The notes under the pieces: model-generated | The model's input: the letters and a program-made list of their open reading frames with translations, nothing else | What the model was told of the DNA's origin: nothing | Database searches by the model: none | Origin: Gammaproteobacteria bacterium HGW-Gammaproteobacteria-1 | Lineage (GTDB): Bacteria; Pseudomonadota; Gammaproteobacteria; Thiohalomonadales; Thiohalomonadaceae | Length of the DNA: 64,000 nucleotides | Direction: 5' to 3' | NCBI GenBank assembly: GCA_002840095.1 | Contig: PGZL01000004.1 | Coordinates: 124,001 to 188,000, forward strand | Part shown: one piece after another, positions 40,814-49,693 of the stretch | How the letters are laid out: the number at the start of each line of letters is the position of its first letter | Numbering within the stretch: the stretch's first letter is position 1 | Program-made: the position numbers and the translations under genes

Positions 40814-43800
40814 ATGAACGCGCTGATCGACGCCGCCCTCGCGCGCAGCCGCACCGTGCTGCTGATCCTGGTGCTGATCCTGGTCACCGGCACCGTGGCC
40901 TATCTCACCATTCCCAAGGAATCGTCGCCCGACGTTCCCATTCCCATCATCTACGTCTCCCTCACCCACGAGGGCATTTCGCCGGAGGACGGCGAGCGGC
41001 TGCTGCTGCGGCCGATGGAAAAGGAATTGCAGTCGGTGGAAGGACTGAAGGAAATGCGTTCCACCGCGCGTGACGGCCAGGCCTCGGTGGTGCTGGAGTT
41101 CCAGGCCGGTTTCGACAGCGATCAGGCGCTGGCCGACGTGCGCGAGAAGGTGGACGTGGCCAAGGCCGATCTGCCCGCCGACACCGACGAGCCCTCGGTC
41201 AACGAAATCAACGTGGCGCTGTTTCCGGTGCTGGTGGTGACCCTGTCCGGCGACGTGCCGGAGCGGGCCCTGGTGCAGCTGGCACGCAACCTCAAGGACC
41301 GCATCGAGGGTCTGGAGGAGGTGCTGGAGGTGGTGATTGCCGGTGACCGCGAAGACGTGGTGGAGGTGATCGTCGACCCGGCGGTGCTCGATTCCTACCA
41401 GATTTCCTACGAGGAGCTGATCGGCTTCATCACGCGCAACAACCTGCTGGTGGCGGCCGGCGCCTGGGACGTGGGCCAGGGCCGCTTCGCGGTGAAGGTG
41501 CCGGGGCTGCTGGAGCAGGCGCCCGACGTGCTGGCGCTGCCGGTGAAGGTGAACGGCGATCGGGTGGTCACCTTCGGCGATGTCACCACGGTGCGGCGCG
41601 GCTTCAAGGACCCCACCGGCTATGCCCGCGTCAACGGCCGTCCGGCCATCAGCCTGGAGGTGACCAAGCGCATCGGCCAGAACGTGATCATCACCAGCGA
41701 GAAGGTGCGCGCCCTGGTGGATGCGGAGCGGCAGGTGTGGCCGGCCGGCGTCGAGGTGAGCTATTCCCAGGATCAGTCCGACGACATCCGCCTGATGCTG
41801 TCCGATCTGCAGAACAACGTGCTGTCTGCCGTGGTGCTGGTGATGATCGTCGTGGTCGCGGCGCTGGGCCTGCGCAGCGCCGGGCTGGTGGGCGTGGCGG
41901 TGCCGGGCTCGTTCCTCGCCGGCATCCTCATCATCGGCATGCTGGGCCTGACCATCAACATGATCGTGCTGTTCTCGCTGATCATGGCGGTGGGCATGCT
42001 GGTGGACGGCGCCATCGTGGTCACCGAGTTCGCCGATCGCAAGATGGCCGAGGGCCTGCCGCCGCGCGAGGCCTACCGCGCCGGCGCCCAGCGCATGGCC
42101 TGGCCCATCACCGCCGCCACCGCCACCACCCTGGCCGCCTTTCTGCCGCTGCTGTTCTGGCCCGGCGTGGTGGGCGAATTCATGCGCTACCTGCCCATCA
42201 CCCTCATCGCCACCCTGGGCGCCTCCCTGGCCATGGCCCTGTTCTTCGTGCCGGTGCTCGGTTCGGTGCTGGGGCGGGCGGGACATGCCGACGATGCCGA
42301 GCGCCTCAGCCTGGCGGCGGCCGAGGCGGGCGAGCTGCACGAAATCCGCGGCCTCACCGGGCTGTACCTCAAGGTGCTGGAGCGCCTGCTCCAACACCCG
42401 CTCAAGATTTTCCTCGCCGCCGTGCTGTTCCTCATCGGCGTGTACGCCGCTTACGGTGTGTTCGGCAAGGGCGTGGAGTTCTTTCCCGAGGTGGAGCCGG
42501 AGCTGGCCAAGCTGCAGATCCGCGCCCGCGGCAACCTGGCGGTGAGCGAGCGCGATGCGCTGGTGCGGGAGGTGGAAAAGCAGGTACTCGGCGTTGCCGG
42601 CATCGATACGGTATACGGCCGCAGCGACTTCGTATTTCGCGGCCAGGAGGTGCCGGAGGACACCATCGGCGTGATCCAGATGGAGTTCGACGAATGGAAC
42701 CGGCGCCGTCCCGCCAACGAAATCCTGGCCGAGGTGCGTGCGCGCACCGCCGGCATCGCCGGCCTCGTCATCGAGGCGCGCAAGCAGGAGCAGGGGCCGC
42801 CGGTGGGCAAGCCGGTGCAGCTGGAACTGTCCTCGCGCCTGCCCGAGCTGCTGCCGGAGGCGGCGGCGCGGGTGCGTACCGCCATGGAGCAGCTGGGCGG
42901 CTTCGTCGACGTGGAAGACTCGCGCCCGGTGCCCGGCATCGAGTGGCAGGTGACGGTGGATCGGGCGCAGGCGGCGCGCTTCGGCGCCGACGTGATGATG
43001 GTGGGCAAGGCGGTGCAGCTGGTGACCAACGGTATCCGCGTCGCCGACTACCGGCCGGACGACGCCGACGACGAGGTGGACATCATCGTGCGCCTGCCGC
43101 GCGAGGAGCGCGGGCTGGACCAGCTCGATCGCCTGCGGGTGCAGACCCGCAGCGGGCTGGTGCCCATCGCCAATTTCGTCACCCGCCGGGCGGTGCCGCA
43201 GTCGGGCACCATCAACCGCACCGACGCGCGGCGCGTGATGACGGTCAAGGCCGACGTGGAGGAGGGCGTGCTGGCCGACACCAAGGTCAAGGCGCTGCAG
43301 CAGTGGTTCACCGACAACGGCGGCTGGGATCCGCGGGTGGACGTCAAGTTCCGCGGCGAGGACGAGGAGCAGCGCGAATCGCAGGCCTTTCTCAGCCGGG
43401 CCTTCGGCGTCGCCCTGTTCCTGATGGCCATCATCCTGGTGACCCAGTTCAACAGCTATTACCAGGCGCTGCTGATCCTGAGCGCGGTGGTGTTTTCCAC
43501 CGTCGGCGTGTTTCTCGGCCTGCTCACCACCGGCCAGCCCTTCGGCATCGTGATGAGCGGCATCGGCGTCATCGCCCTGGCCGGCATCGTGGTCAACAAC
43601 AACATCGTGCTGATCGACACCTTCAACGTGCTGCGCAAGACCGGCATGGAGCCGCTGGAGGCGGTGCTGCGCACGGCGGCCCAGCGCCTGCGCCCGGTGT
43701 TGCTCACCACCATCACCACCATCCTCGGCCTGATGCCCATGGTGCTGGCGGTCAACGTCGATCTGTTCCGCCGCGTGGTGGAGGTGGGCGCCCCGTCCAC

Positions 43801-43936
43801 CCAGTGGTGGACCCAGCTGTCCACGGCCATTGCCGGCGGCCTCGCCTTCGCCACCCTGCTGACCCTGGTGCTGACCCCCTGCCTGCTGCTGCTGGGGGAA
43901 AAGATGCGCCTGCGGCTGACGGCCCGGCACGCCTGA
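40814..43936 (+). CDS. RND family efflux permease
   Basis: The 1040-residue inner-membrane pump has the classic layout: helix 1 (about 12-32), a first periplasmic loop with porter subdomains, helices 2-6 (about 330-470), helix 7 near 535, a second large loop, and helices 8-12 (about 870-1030). The TM4 proton-relay segment reads GMLVDGAIVVTEFADRKM, where the usual pair of aspartates is reduced to one, as in some members of the family. It probably exports hydrophobic drugs or metabolites with the adaptor upstream. Start ATG 40814. Confidence 0.92.
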   Translation: MNALIDAALARSRTVLLILVLILVTGTVAYLTIPKESSPDVPIPIIYVSLTHEGISPEDGERLLLRPMEKELQSVEGLKEMRSTARDGQASVVLEFQAGFDSDQALADVREKVDVAKADLPADTDEPSVNEINVALFPVLVVTLSGDVPERALVQLARNLKDRIEGLEEVLEVVIAGDREDVVEVIVDPAVLDSYQISYEELIGFITRNNLLVAAGAWDVGQGRFAVKVPGLLEQAPDVLALPVKVNGDRVVTFGDVTTVRRGFKDPTGYARVNGRPAISLEVTKRIGQNVIITSEKVRALVDAERQVWPAGVEVSYSQDQSDDIRLMLSDLQNNVLSAVVLVMIVVVAALGLRSAGLVGVAVPGSFLAGILIIGMLGLTINMIVLFSLIMAVGMLVDGAIVVTEFADRKMAEGLPPREAYRAGAQRMAWPITAATATTLAAFLPLLFWPGVVGEFMRYLPITLIATLGASLAMALFFVPVLGSVLGRAGHADDAERLSLAAAEAGELHEIRGLTGLYLKVLERLLQHPLKIFLAAVLFLIGVYAAYGVFGKGVEFFPEVEPELAKLQIRARGNLAVSERDALVREVEKQVLGVAGIDTVYGRSDFVFRGQEVPEDTIGVIQMEFDEWNRRRPANEILAEVRARTAGIAGLVIEARKQEQGPPVGKPVQLELSSRLPELLPEAAARVRTAMEQLGGFVDVEDSRPVPGIEWQVTVDRAQAARFGADVMMVGKAVQLVTNGIRVADYRPDDADDEVDIIVRLPREERGLDQLDRLRVQTRSGLVPIANFVTRRAVPQSGTINRTDARRVMTVKADVEEGVLADTKVKALQQWFTDNGGWDPRVDVKFRGEDEEQRESQAFLSRAFGVALFLMAIILVTQFNSYYQALLILSAVVFSTVGVFLGLLTTGQPFGIVMSGIGVIALAGIVVNNNIVLIDTFNVLRKTGMEPLEAVLRTAAQRLRPVLLTTITTILGLMPMVLAVNVDLFRRVVEVGAPSTQWWTQLSTAIAGGLAFATLLTLVLTPCLLLLGEKMRLRLTARHA

Positions 43937-43961
43937 GGCGCCGGGCGGCCGTGACGAATAC

Positions 43962-44152
43962 CTGTGGGAGCCGAGTCCTCTCGGCGAACATTCGCCCAGG
44001 GGACTGGGCTCCTACGGGGGCACGAATCAGTTAACGGACATGCATTAGTCCATAGGGCGGACCGTGCCGCCTCTTTGGCGCGCTTGCTTCCGGCGCGACA
44101 AATACCTTCCTTCCATGGACACAAGCGCGGCGCCCACGGGACGCCCTATGGT
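43962..44152. repeat. Two palindromic elements after the RND operon
   Basis: CTGTGGGAGCCGAGTC...GGGCTCCTACGG (43962-44015) belongs to the GTAGGAGC family. CATAGGGCGGACCGTGCC...GGGACGCCCTATGG (44051-44152) is a second family, related to the GGGCGGGCCGTGCCC element near 20 kb. No gene is seen between 43937 and 44170. Confidence 0.7.
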
Positions 44153-44170
44153 GGGCACGAGTACAGCTAT

Positions 44171-44470
44171 CTAGCGCGCCATGAAGGTCATGCAGGTGAT
44201 GTCGTTGCCGCTGCGGCCGACGTTGATGCTGTCGGCCATGCACTCGAGATCGGTGTTGTTGCGGCACTGGCTGACCTTGCAGGCGCCGATGCCGGCCATC
44301 CGTTTCTTTTCGTGCACGTGGCCGCTGCTCATGAAGTAGGTGTCGCAGCCGGGATGGACCCCGTCGCCGACGGTGATGGCCCGGGCGTGGCATTTCTTTT
44401 CCAGGTTGTAGGCGCAGTCGGTGGCGTTGCATTGCGCCACCATGGGCATGTCGATGGTCATTTTGTTCAT
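44171..44470 (-). CDS. DUF1540 domain protein (cysteine-rich, two repeats)
   Basis: The 99-residue product contains two copies of the DUF1540 pattern: CNATDCAYNLEKKCHARAI at residues 14-32 followed by C42, and CKVSQCRNNTDLECMADSI at 64-82 followed by C93. The four cysteines of each copy likely bind a metal. Function is unknown; the domain is frequent in clostridia but also found in sulfur-oxidising proteobacteria. The ATG at 44470 has GGAGGGA about 8 bp upstream. It is divergent from amtB. Confidence 0.88.
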   Translation of the reverse strand: MNKMTIDMPMVAQCNATDCAYNLEKKCHARAITVGDGVHPGCDTYFMSSGHVHEKKRMAGIGACKVSQCRNNTDLECMADSINVGRSGNDITCMTFMAR

Positions 44471-44590
44471 GGTCGTTCCCTCCAGCCGTTTCCGTGGTGA
44501 ACAGGCCGCAGAGTCTAGACAGGGGGGGCGCGGGCGCCATACGGGCCATAGGGTAGGCCCGCTCCGGGTTTTCTTTATGGTCGGCGAGAA

Positions 44591-44638
44591 GGCACCAAAT
44601 TGGTGCCGTGCGTCGCCGCTGGGCACCATCTTGGTGCT
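44591..44638 (+). promoter_or_regulatory. Two NtrC-type enhancer sites upstream of amtB
   Basis: GGCACCAAATTGGTGCC (44591-44607) and GGCACCATCTTGGTGCT (44622-44638) both fit the NtrC dyad TGCACC-N5-GGTGCA with one base off at an end. They lie about 65-110 bp before the sigma-54 promoter, the usual distance, and their centres are 31 bp apart, near three helical turns. Confidence 0.8.
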
Positions 44639-44691
44639 TGCTGCCACTGGATTCCCCTGCTGCACCGAAATAAACCCTTGATTCATAGGGC

Positions 44692-44717
44692 GGCACAACA
44701 TTGGTGCGGATATTGCA
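44692..44717 (+). promoter_or_regulatory. Sigma-54 promoter of amtB with an overlapping NtrC-like half site
   Basis: TTGG at 44701-44704 and TTGC at 44713-44716 are spaced like the -24/-12 elements of sigma-54 promoters (TTGGTGCGGATATTGCA). A third dyad-like sequence, GGCACAACATTGGTGCG (44692-44708), overlaps the -24 box. Confidence 0.75.
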
Positions 44718-44753
44718 CTCTTCCGCGGCAATTCGAACCTACCTGGAGTACCC

Positions 44754-45950
44754 ATGGACCAGTCCCAATCCGCCAACGACGTTTTGTTTGTGCTGCTCGG
44801 CGCCATTATGGTGCTTGCCATGCATGCCGGCTTCGCCTTTCTCGAGGTGGGCACGGTGCGCCGCAAGAACCAGGTCAACGCCCTGGTGAAGATCATTGCC
44901 GACTTCGCCGTCTCCACCATCGCCTATTTCTTCATCGGCTACGCGGTGGCCTACGGCGTCAGCTTCTTCAGCGCCGCGCCGACCCTGGCCGACAAGAGCG
45001 GCTACGACCTGGTGAAGTTCTTCTTCCTGCTCACCTTCGCTGCCGCCATCCCGGCCATCGTTTCCGGCGGCATCGCCGAACGCGCCAGGTTCCAGCCGCA
45101 GCTGGCCGCCACCTTCGTGCTGGTGGCCCTGGTCTATCCCTTCTTCGAGGGCATGATCTGGAACGGCCGCTATGGCGTGCAGGACTGGCTGACCGCCGCC
45201 TTCGGCGCCGCCTTCCACGACTTCGCCGGTTCGGTGGTGGTGCATGCGGTGGGCGGCTGGATCGGCCTTGCCGCCGTGCTGCAGCTGGGCCACCGCAAGG
45301 GCCGCTACGGCAAGAACGGCGAAATCTACGCCCATCCGCCCTCCAGCATTCCCTTCCTGGCCCTGGGTGCCTGGATCCTCACCGTGGGCTGGTTCGGCTT
45401 CAACGTCATGTCGGCGCAGACCCTGGCCGGCATCTCCGGCCTGGTGGCGGTGAATTCGCTGATGGCCATGGTGGGCGGCACTCTGACCGCCCTGCTGGTG
45501 GGCCGCAACGACCCGGGCTTCGTCCACAACGGCCCCCTGGCCGGGCTGGTGGCGGTGTGCGCCGGCTCCGACCTGATGCACCCCATGGGGGCACTGGTTA
45601 CCGGCGCCATCGCCGGCGCCCTGTTCGTCTGGCTGTTCACCCTGGCGCAGAACCGCTGGAAGATCGACGACGTGCTGGGTGTGTGGCCGCTGCACGGCCT
45701 GTGCGGCGCCTGGGGCGGCATCGCCGCCGGCATCTTCGGCCTGGAGGCGCTGGGCGGCATGGGCGGGGTGAGCTTCATGTCCCAGCTGCTCGGTACCCTG
45801 CTCGGCATCGTCATCGCCTTTGCCGGCGGCATGCTGGTATACGGCATCCTCAAGATGACCGTGGGCATCCGCCTGTCGGAGGAGGAGGAGTTCCGCGGCG
45901 CCGACCTGTCGATTCACAGGATCATGGCGGAGCCGGAATACGACCGCTGA
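44754..45950 (+). CDS. amtB: Ammonium transporter AmtB
   Basis: The 398-residue product has eleven hydrophobic helices and Amt motifs: an opening LLGAIMVLAMHAGFAFLEVG (with the first pore residues), DFAGSVVVHAVGGWIGLAA with the twin-histidine helix, HPPSSIPFLALGAWILTVGWFGFN, and a final HGLCGAWGGIAAGIFG. It conducts ammonium into the cell under nitrogen limitation. A sigma-54/NtrC control region lies upstream, but unlike most proteobacteria there is no glnK before it. No signal peptide is clear, as in short Amt proteins. A terminator follows 20 bp after the stop. Confidence 0.94.
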   Translation: MDQSQSANDVLFVLLGAIMVLAMHAGFAFLEVGTVRRKNQVNALVKIIADFAVSTIAYFFIGYAVAYGVSFFSAAPTLADKSGYDLVKFFFLLTFAAAIPAIVSGGIAERARFQPQLAATFVLVALVYPFFEGMIWNGRYGVQDWLTAAFGAAFHDFAGSVVVHAVGGWIGLAAVLQLGHRKGRYGKNGEIYAHPPSSIPFLALGAWILTVGWFGFNVMSAQTLAGISGLVAVNSLMAMVGGTLTALLVGRNDPGFVHNGPLAGLVAVCAGSDLMHPMGALVTGAIAGALFVWLFTLAQNRWKIDDVLGVWPLHGLCGAWGGIAAGIFGLEALGGMGGVSFMSQLLGTLLGIVIAFAGGMLVYGILKMTVGIRLSEEEEFRGADLSIHRIMAEPEYDR

Positions 45951-45969
45951 TCCGGTTCCCTGCCGCGAC

Positions 45970-46000
45970 AAAAACGGGCCGCATCGCGGCCCGTTTTTTT
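45970..46000 (+). terminator. Rho-independent terminator after amtB
   Basis: Stem AACGGGCCGC / GCGGCCCGTT with a 3-base ATC loop is followed by seven T residues (45994-46000). Confidence 0.93.
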
Positions 46001-46079
46001 ATTGCGGCGGCACAGTCCGTTCCGTTTCTGCGCCGGGGATGGGTATAGTAAAGGCATACCCCAGGCCCGAAGCCGGACG

Positions 46080-46889
46080 ATGACCCGCAAACCCGATTTC
46101 TCTCCCTCCGCCCTCACCGGCGCCCTAGGCCGCCGCGTCAGCCAGACACTGCTGTACGTGGTGGACCTGACGGTGTTCGTGCTGCACACCATGGGCAGCT
46201 GGGGCGGACGCCGCGGCCTGTTCAACCGCGCCAGCTACCACGCCGTCATCGCGCAGATGATCTTCACCGGCATCGACGCCCTGCCCTCGGTCACCATGCT
46301 GGGCCTGGCCGTGGGCGCCGGGATCACCGCCCAGCTCATCATGCTGGTGCAGGTGGTGGGCACCGAGGCGGACGTGATCAACCTGCTGACCCAGGTGGTG
46401 GCACTGGAGCTGGCGCCGCTGCTCACTGCCATCATCGTCACCGGCCGCACCGGCTCGGCCATCACCGTCGATCTGGGCAACATGAAGCTGCACCGCGAGG
46501 TGGAGGGGCTGACCCTGCTCGGCATGGACGTGCAGGACTATTTCATCACTCCGCGCCTGGTGGGCGTGGGGATTTCGCAGCTGATCCTGGCGGTGTATTT
46601 CGCCGTCATCGCGGTGGTCAGCGGCGTGTTTTTCAGCGCCCTGCTGATGTCGTTCTCGCACCTGAAATACCTGGTGGCGATCCCGCTGGCCTTTGATCCG
46701 GTGGCGCTCATCGGCTTCGTGCTCAAGAACGTGATGTTCGGCCTGATCATCGGCGCCGCCGCCAGCTATCACGGCCTGCGCGTGGGCATCTCGCCCACCG
46801 AGGTGCCGCAGGAGACGCAGCGTGCCATCGTCAACGGCCTGGTGCTGATCTTCATCATCGACGGCATGATGGCGGTGACCCTGCTATGA
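46080..46889 (+). CDS. MlaE-like lipid ABC transporter permease
   Basis: The 269-residue inner-membrane protein matches the MlaE/permease family of MCE transporters: an amphipathic N-terminal helix, a QMIFTGIDALPSVTMLGLAVGAGI segment, the VVALELAPLLTAIIVTGRTGSAI motif around residue 105-130, and MDVQDYFITPRLVG. It is the first gene of a four-gene operon with ATPase-like, MlaD and TPR genes, each overlapping or nearly touching the next. It would move phospholipids between the inner membrane and an MCE bridge. The ATG at 46080 precedes the conserved part. Confidence 0.9.
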   Translation: MTRKPDFSPSALTGALGRRVSQTLLYVVDLTVFVLHTMGSWGGRRGLFNRASYHAVIAQMIFTGIDALPSVTMLGLAVGAGITAQLIMLVQVVGTEADVINLLTQVVALELAPLLTAIIVTGRTGSAITVDLGNMKLHREVEGLTLLGMDVQDYFITPRLVGVGISQLILAVYFAVIAVVSGVFFSALLMSFSHLKYLVAIPLAFDPVALIGFVLKNVMFGLIIGAAASYHGLRVGISPTEVPQETQRAIVNGLVLIFIIDGMMAVTLL

Positions 46890-47626
46890 GCGCCCAGCCC
46901 CTGCTGCGGGCCGAGGGGCTGGTGCCGGCGGAGCTGGCCTATGCGCCGCCGCTGGACCTGACCCTGGACCGCGGCCTGGTGGTGATGATGGGGCCGGAAA
47001 GGGCGCGGCTCGGGCACTGGTTGCGCGCCCTGGCCGGGGTGAACCCGCCCGCGGCGGGCGCCCTGCATCTGCTGGGGCGGCCCTTGCAGCGGCACGACTG
47101 GCGCCAGCTGCGCCGCAGCGTCGGCTACGTCACGCCGGAGGCGCCGCTGCTGTCCATCCTCAGCGGCCTGCGCAACGTGATGCTGCCGGCGCTGTATCAC
47201 CGCATGGCGCCGGAACAGGAGCTGGAGCGGCGGGCACAGACGCTGTTGTCCGAGATCGCCTATGATGCGGATCACGGCGTGCTGCCCGCCTATATGGGCG
47301 AATTGCAGCGCCACCACCTGCTCATCGCCCGTGCCCTGATGCTGGAGCCGCGCATGCTGCTGCTGGAGCAGCCGCTGGCCGGGCTGGATACGGATGCCGG
47401 CGACGTGCTGCGCGACTACATCGTTGCCGTGGTGCAGCCGCGGGTGGCCCTGCTGCTGGTGGCGGCCAACGACGCCCCGCTGGCGCAACAGGCCGATGCG
47501 GTGCTGTTCGCCAGTGCGCAGAGCGTGCGCCTGTTCGACAGCTGGGCCGCGCTGCTGGCGTGCGAGGCGGACGAAGTGCAGTACTTCATACAACAGGAGC
47601 GGCGCGCCTGCGCGGCGCTGCAATAA
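46886..47626 (+). CDS. ABC ATPase-like subunit with degenerate catalytic motifs
   Basis: The position, 4-bp overlap with the permease gene and fold place this 246-residue protein as the MlaF-type subunit, but all active-site motifs are altered. The P-loop reads MGPERARLGHW with no GK[ST]; the signature reads YMGELQRHHLLIARAL in place of LSGGQ; the Walker B reads LLLEQPLAGLD without the Asp-Glu pair; and the H-loop histidine is an asparagine or missing (VAANDAP). The reading frame is intact, so it is kept by selection. It may bind but not hydrolyse ATP, or only hold the complex together. Confidence 0.8.
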   Translation: MSAQPLLRAEGLVPAELAYAPPLDLTLDRGLVVMMGPERARLGHWLRALAGVNPPAAGALHLLGRPLQRHDWRQLRRSVGYVTPEAPLLSILSGLRNVMLPALYHRMAPEQELERRAQTLLSEIAYDADHGVLPAYMGELQRHHLLIARALMLEPRMLLLEQPLAGLDTDAGDVLRDYIVAVVQPRVALLLVAANDAPLAQQADAVLFASAQSVRLFDSWAALLACEADEVQYFIQQERRACAALQ

Positions 47627-47635
47627 ACGACGGTC

Positions 47636-48655
47636 ATGGCCAAGCAACGGGTTCATTACATCCACAGCCTGAACTACACCCTGCGCGAACGCCTGGTGGG
47701 CTTGTTCGTGCTGGTGGCGCTGGCCATCGTCTTCGGCCTGATCTTCATCAACAGCCGCACCTCGCACCTGTTCGAGGAGCGCATCGTCTACCACGCCTAT
47801 CTGAAAAATGCCCAGGGCGTCAGCACCGAGTCCATCGTCAAGGTGTCGGGCATCGAGGTGGGGCGCGTATCGGCCATCGACATTGCGCCGGACAACCGCG
47901 TGCACCTGGAGCTGTTCGTCTACAAGCGCTTTCACAACCTGCTGCGCGGCGATTCGCGCGCCTCGCTGTCCAAGCTGTCCGTGCTGGGCAAGGCGGTGAT
48001 CGACATCTCAGCCGGCTCCGTCACGGCGCCGCTGCTGCCGGAGGGGGCGACCCTGCGCATCGAGGAACCCATGTCGCTGGATGAGTTGATGGCCGATCTG
48101 ACGCCGGTGATGGAAAAGGTGCGGCAGATCGTCGACGGCCTCGCCACCCTGGTGCAGGCAGTGAAGCCGGGCGACGTTGCCACCACATCGCACGAACTGG
48201 CGCGCACCCTGGAGAGCATGCGCGTGATCAGCGAGCAGATCGCCTCCGGCAGGGGCGCCTTCGGCCAGGCCGTGTTCAGCGCGGAAATGGAACACAACGT
48301 CACCGGTTCGCTGGCGGCGCTGGAGGCGGTGATGCGCAAGGCCGATCAGCGCCTGGCGGAAATGGAGCCGCTGCTGGCCAACGCCGCCGCCATCACCGGC
48401 GAAGGCCGCGACACCACGCGCGAGCTGTCGGCCCTGGTGGTGGAGGCCAAGCTGCTGGTGAACCAGATGAACACCGCCATGGGCACCGTCAACGTCGAGT
48501 TGCAGCAGCTACCGGAGCTGGTGAGTCGCATGAAGCTGCTGATGGATTCCACCGACCGTACGCTGCAAGGCATGCAGCGCATCTGGCCGCTGTCCTCGGC
48601 CGTGCCCGAGGCGCGCGACGACACTCTGATCAAGGCCCAGCCCGCCCATGACTAG
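47636..48655 (+). CDS. MlaD family (MCE domain) protein
   Basis: The 339-residue protein has one N-terminal membrane helix (about 20-38), an MCE domain (about 48-130) with FEERIVYHAYLKNAQGVSTESIVKVSGIEVGRV and LSKLSVLGKAVIDISAG, and a long helical C-terminal part (about 140-320) that may form a coiled barrel or needle. MCE proteins form rings that carry lipids across the periplasm. It starts 9 bp after the ATPase-like gene and overlaps the next by 8 bp. Confidence 0.9.
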   Translation: MAKQRVHYIHSLNYTLRERLVGLFVLVALAIVFGLIFINSRTSHLFEERIVYHAYLKNAQGVSTESIVKVSGIEVGRVSAIDIAPDNRVHLELFVYKRFHNLLRGDSRASLSKLSVLGKAVIDISAGSVTAPLLPEGATLRIEEPMSLDELMADLTPVMEKVRQIVDGLATLVQAVKPGDVATTSHELARTLESMRVISEQIASGRGAFGQAVFSAEMEHNVTGSLAALEAVMRKADQRLAEMEPLLANAAAITGEGRDTTRELSALVVEAKLLVNQMNTAMGTVNVELQQLPELVSRMKLLMDSTDRTLQGMQRIWPLSSAVPEARDDTLIKAQPAHD

Positions 48656-49589
48656 ACCGGCCCTGTTCGCGCTGCTCGCCCTGACGCTGTCGCTGGGCGC
48701 CTGCGTCAGTCCGCCCGAGCAACGCCCCGAGGCCGTGCTGCAGGGCCAGCGTTTCCTGGAACTGGGGGTGCAGGCCTATCGCGGCGACGATTACGCCAGC
48801 GCGGCGGCCCACTTCACCAAGGCCCTGGCCCACTATCAGGGCCTGGACGATCGCGGCGGCATCCTGCGCAGCCGCATCAATCTGGCCGAGACGGCCCTGG
48901 TCGTGGGCAACCCCGCTGCCGCGGAGCGCCACCTCGATGCGGCAGCGACGCTGGCGCAGGCGGAAGGCGAGGGCGAGGCCCTGCGCCGGGTGGCGTTGCT
49001 GCGTTCGACCCTGGCCCTCAAGGGGGAACAATACGACGGGGCGGCGGCGCTGCTGGAACCGCTGCTGGTGGGCAAGGACGACGTCGCCCGCACCGCCCTG
49101 GCCAACCGCGCGGCGGTGGCGCTGGCGCGCCGGGACGACGACGCCGCGGCGTGGGTGCAGCGCTACGCTGCGGCGGTACGCGGCGGCGACGCTGCCCTGC
49201 TGGCACGGTCGCTACGATTCGAGGCCGAGCTGAGTCAGCGCAGCGGCGATCTCGCCGGAGCCGATCGCCTGCTGCGCCAGGCGCTCGATACCTACAAGGC
49301 CATCCCCAGCCGCAGCGGTACTGCGGCGACGCTGGAGCAGTGGGCGGCGCTGTTGGCGGCGCAGGAGCAGTGGGACGCGGCCGAGGATCGTCTGCAACGG
49401 GCGCTGAACATCCGGCTGTGGCTGCTGGATCGCAGCGCCACCACCGCTGTTCTGCGCCGGCTGGCCGCGATCAACGAGGCGGCGGGAAGGCAGGATCGGA
49501 TGGCGGCGCTGGCGCGCTGGGCGGACATCGTGGCCGGCGACGGCGTGGTGGACTGGTCGGCGCTGCGGCGTGAGATCATCCCCTATTGA
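48648..49589 (+). CDS. TPR-containing lipoprotein of the MCE operon
   Basis: A lipoprotein signal peptide ends at LSLGAC (lipobox cysteine at residue 19). The remaining 290 residues are repeated helical pairs of TPR type (LELGVQAYRGDDYASAAAHFTKALAHY, AAERHLDAAATLAQAEGEG, EQWDAAEDRLQRALNIR). An outer-membrane TPR lipoprotein in this operon could dock the MCE bridge to an outer-membrane partner, in place of MlaA/MlaC. It overlaps the mlaD-like gene by 8 bp and ends the operon. Confidence 0.8.
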   Translation: MTRPALFALLALTLSLGACVSPPEQRPEAVLQGQRFLELGVQAYRGDDYASAAAHFTKALAHYQGLDDRGGILRSRINLAETALVVGNPAAAERHLDAAATLAQAEGEGEALRRVALLRSTLALKGEQYDGAAALLEPLLVGKDDVARTALANRAAVALARRDDDAAAWVQRYAAAVRGGDAALLARSLRFEAELSQRSGDLAGADRLLRQALDTYKAIPSRSGTAATLEQWAALLAAQEQWDAAEDRLQRALNIRLWLLDRSATTAVLRRLAAINEAAGRQDRMAALARWADIVAGDGVVDWSALRREIIPY

Positions 49590-49693
49590 ACAGACCGTGC
49601 CGCCGACAGAGGCGGCGGGCAATCCCGCAAGGACGCCCATGGCACGGGACGGCGGACCGGCCGTCCTTGTGGTTGCGGGAGCAAGATGAAGTG

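Noticed and set aside
39656..43930. Minus-strand open frame of more than 1400 codons
   Set aside because: It is the antisense shadow of the RND adaptor and permease genes; its translation is dominated by His, Gln, Gly and Ala with no domain.
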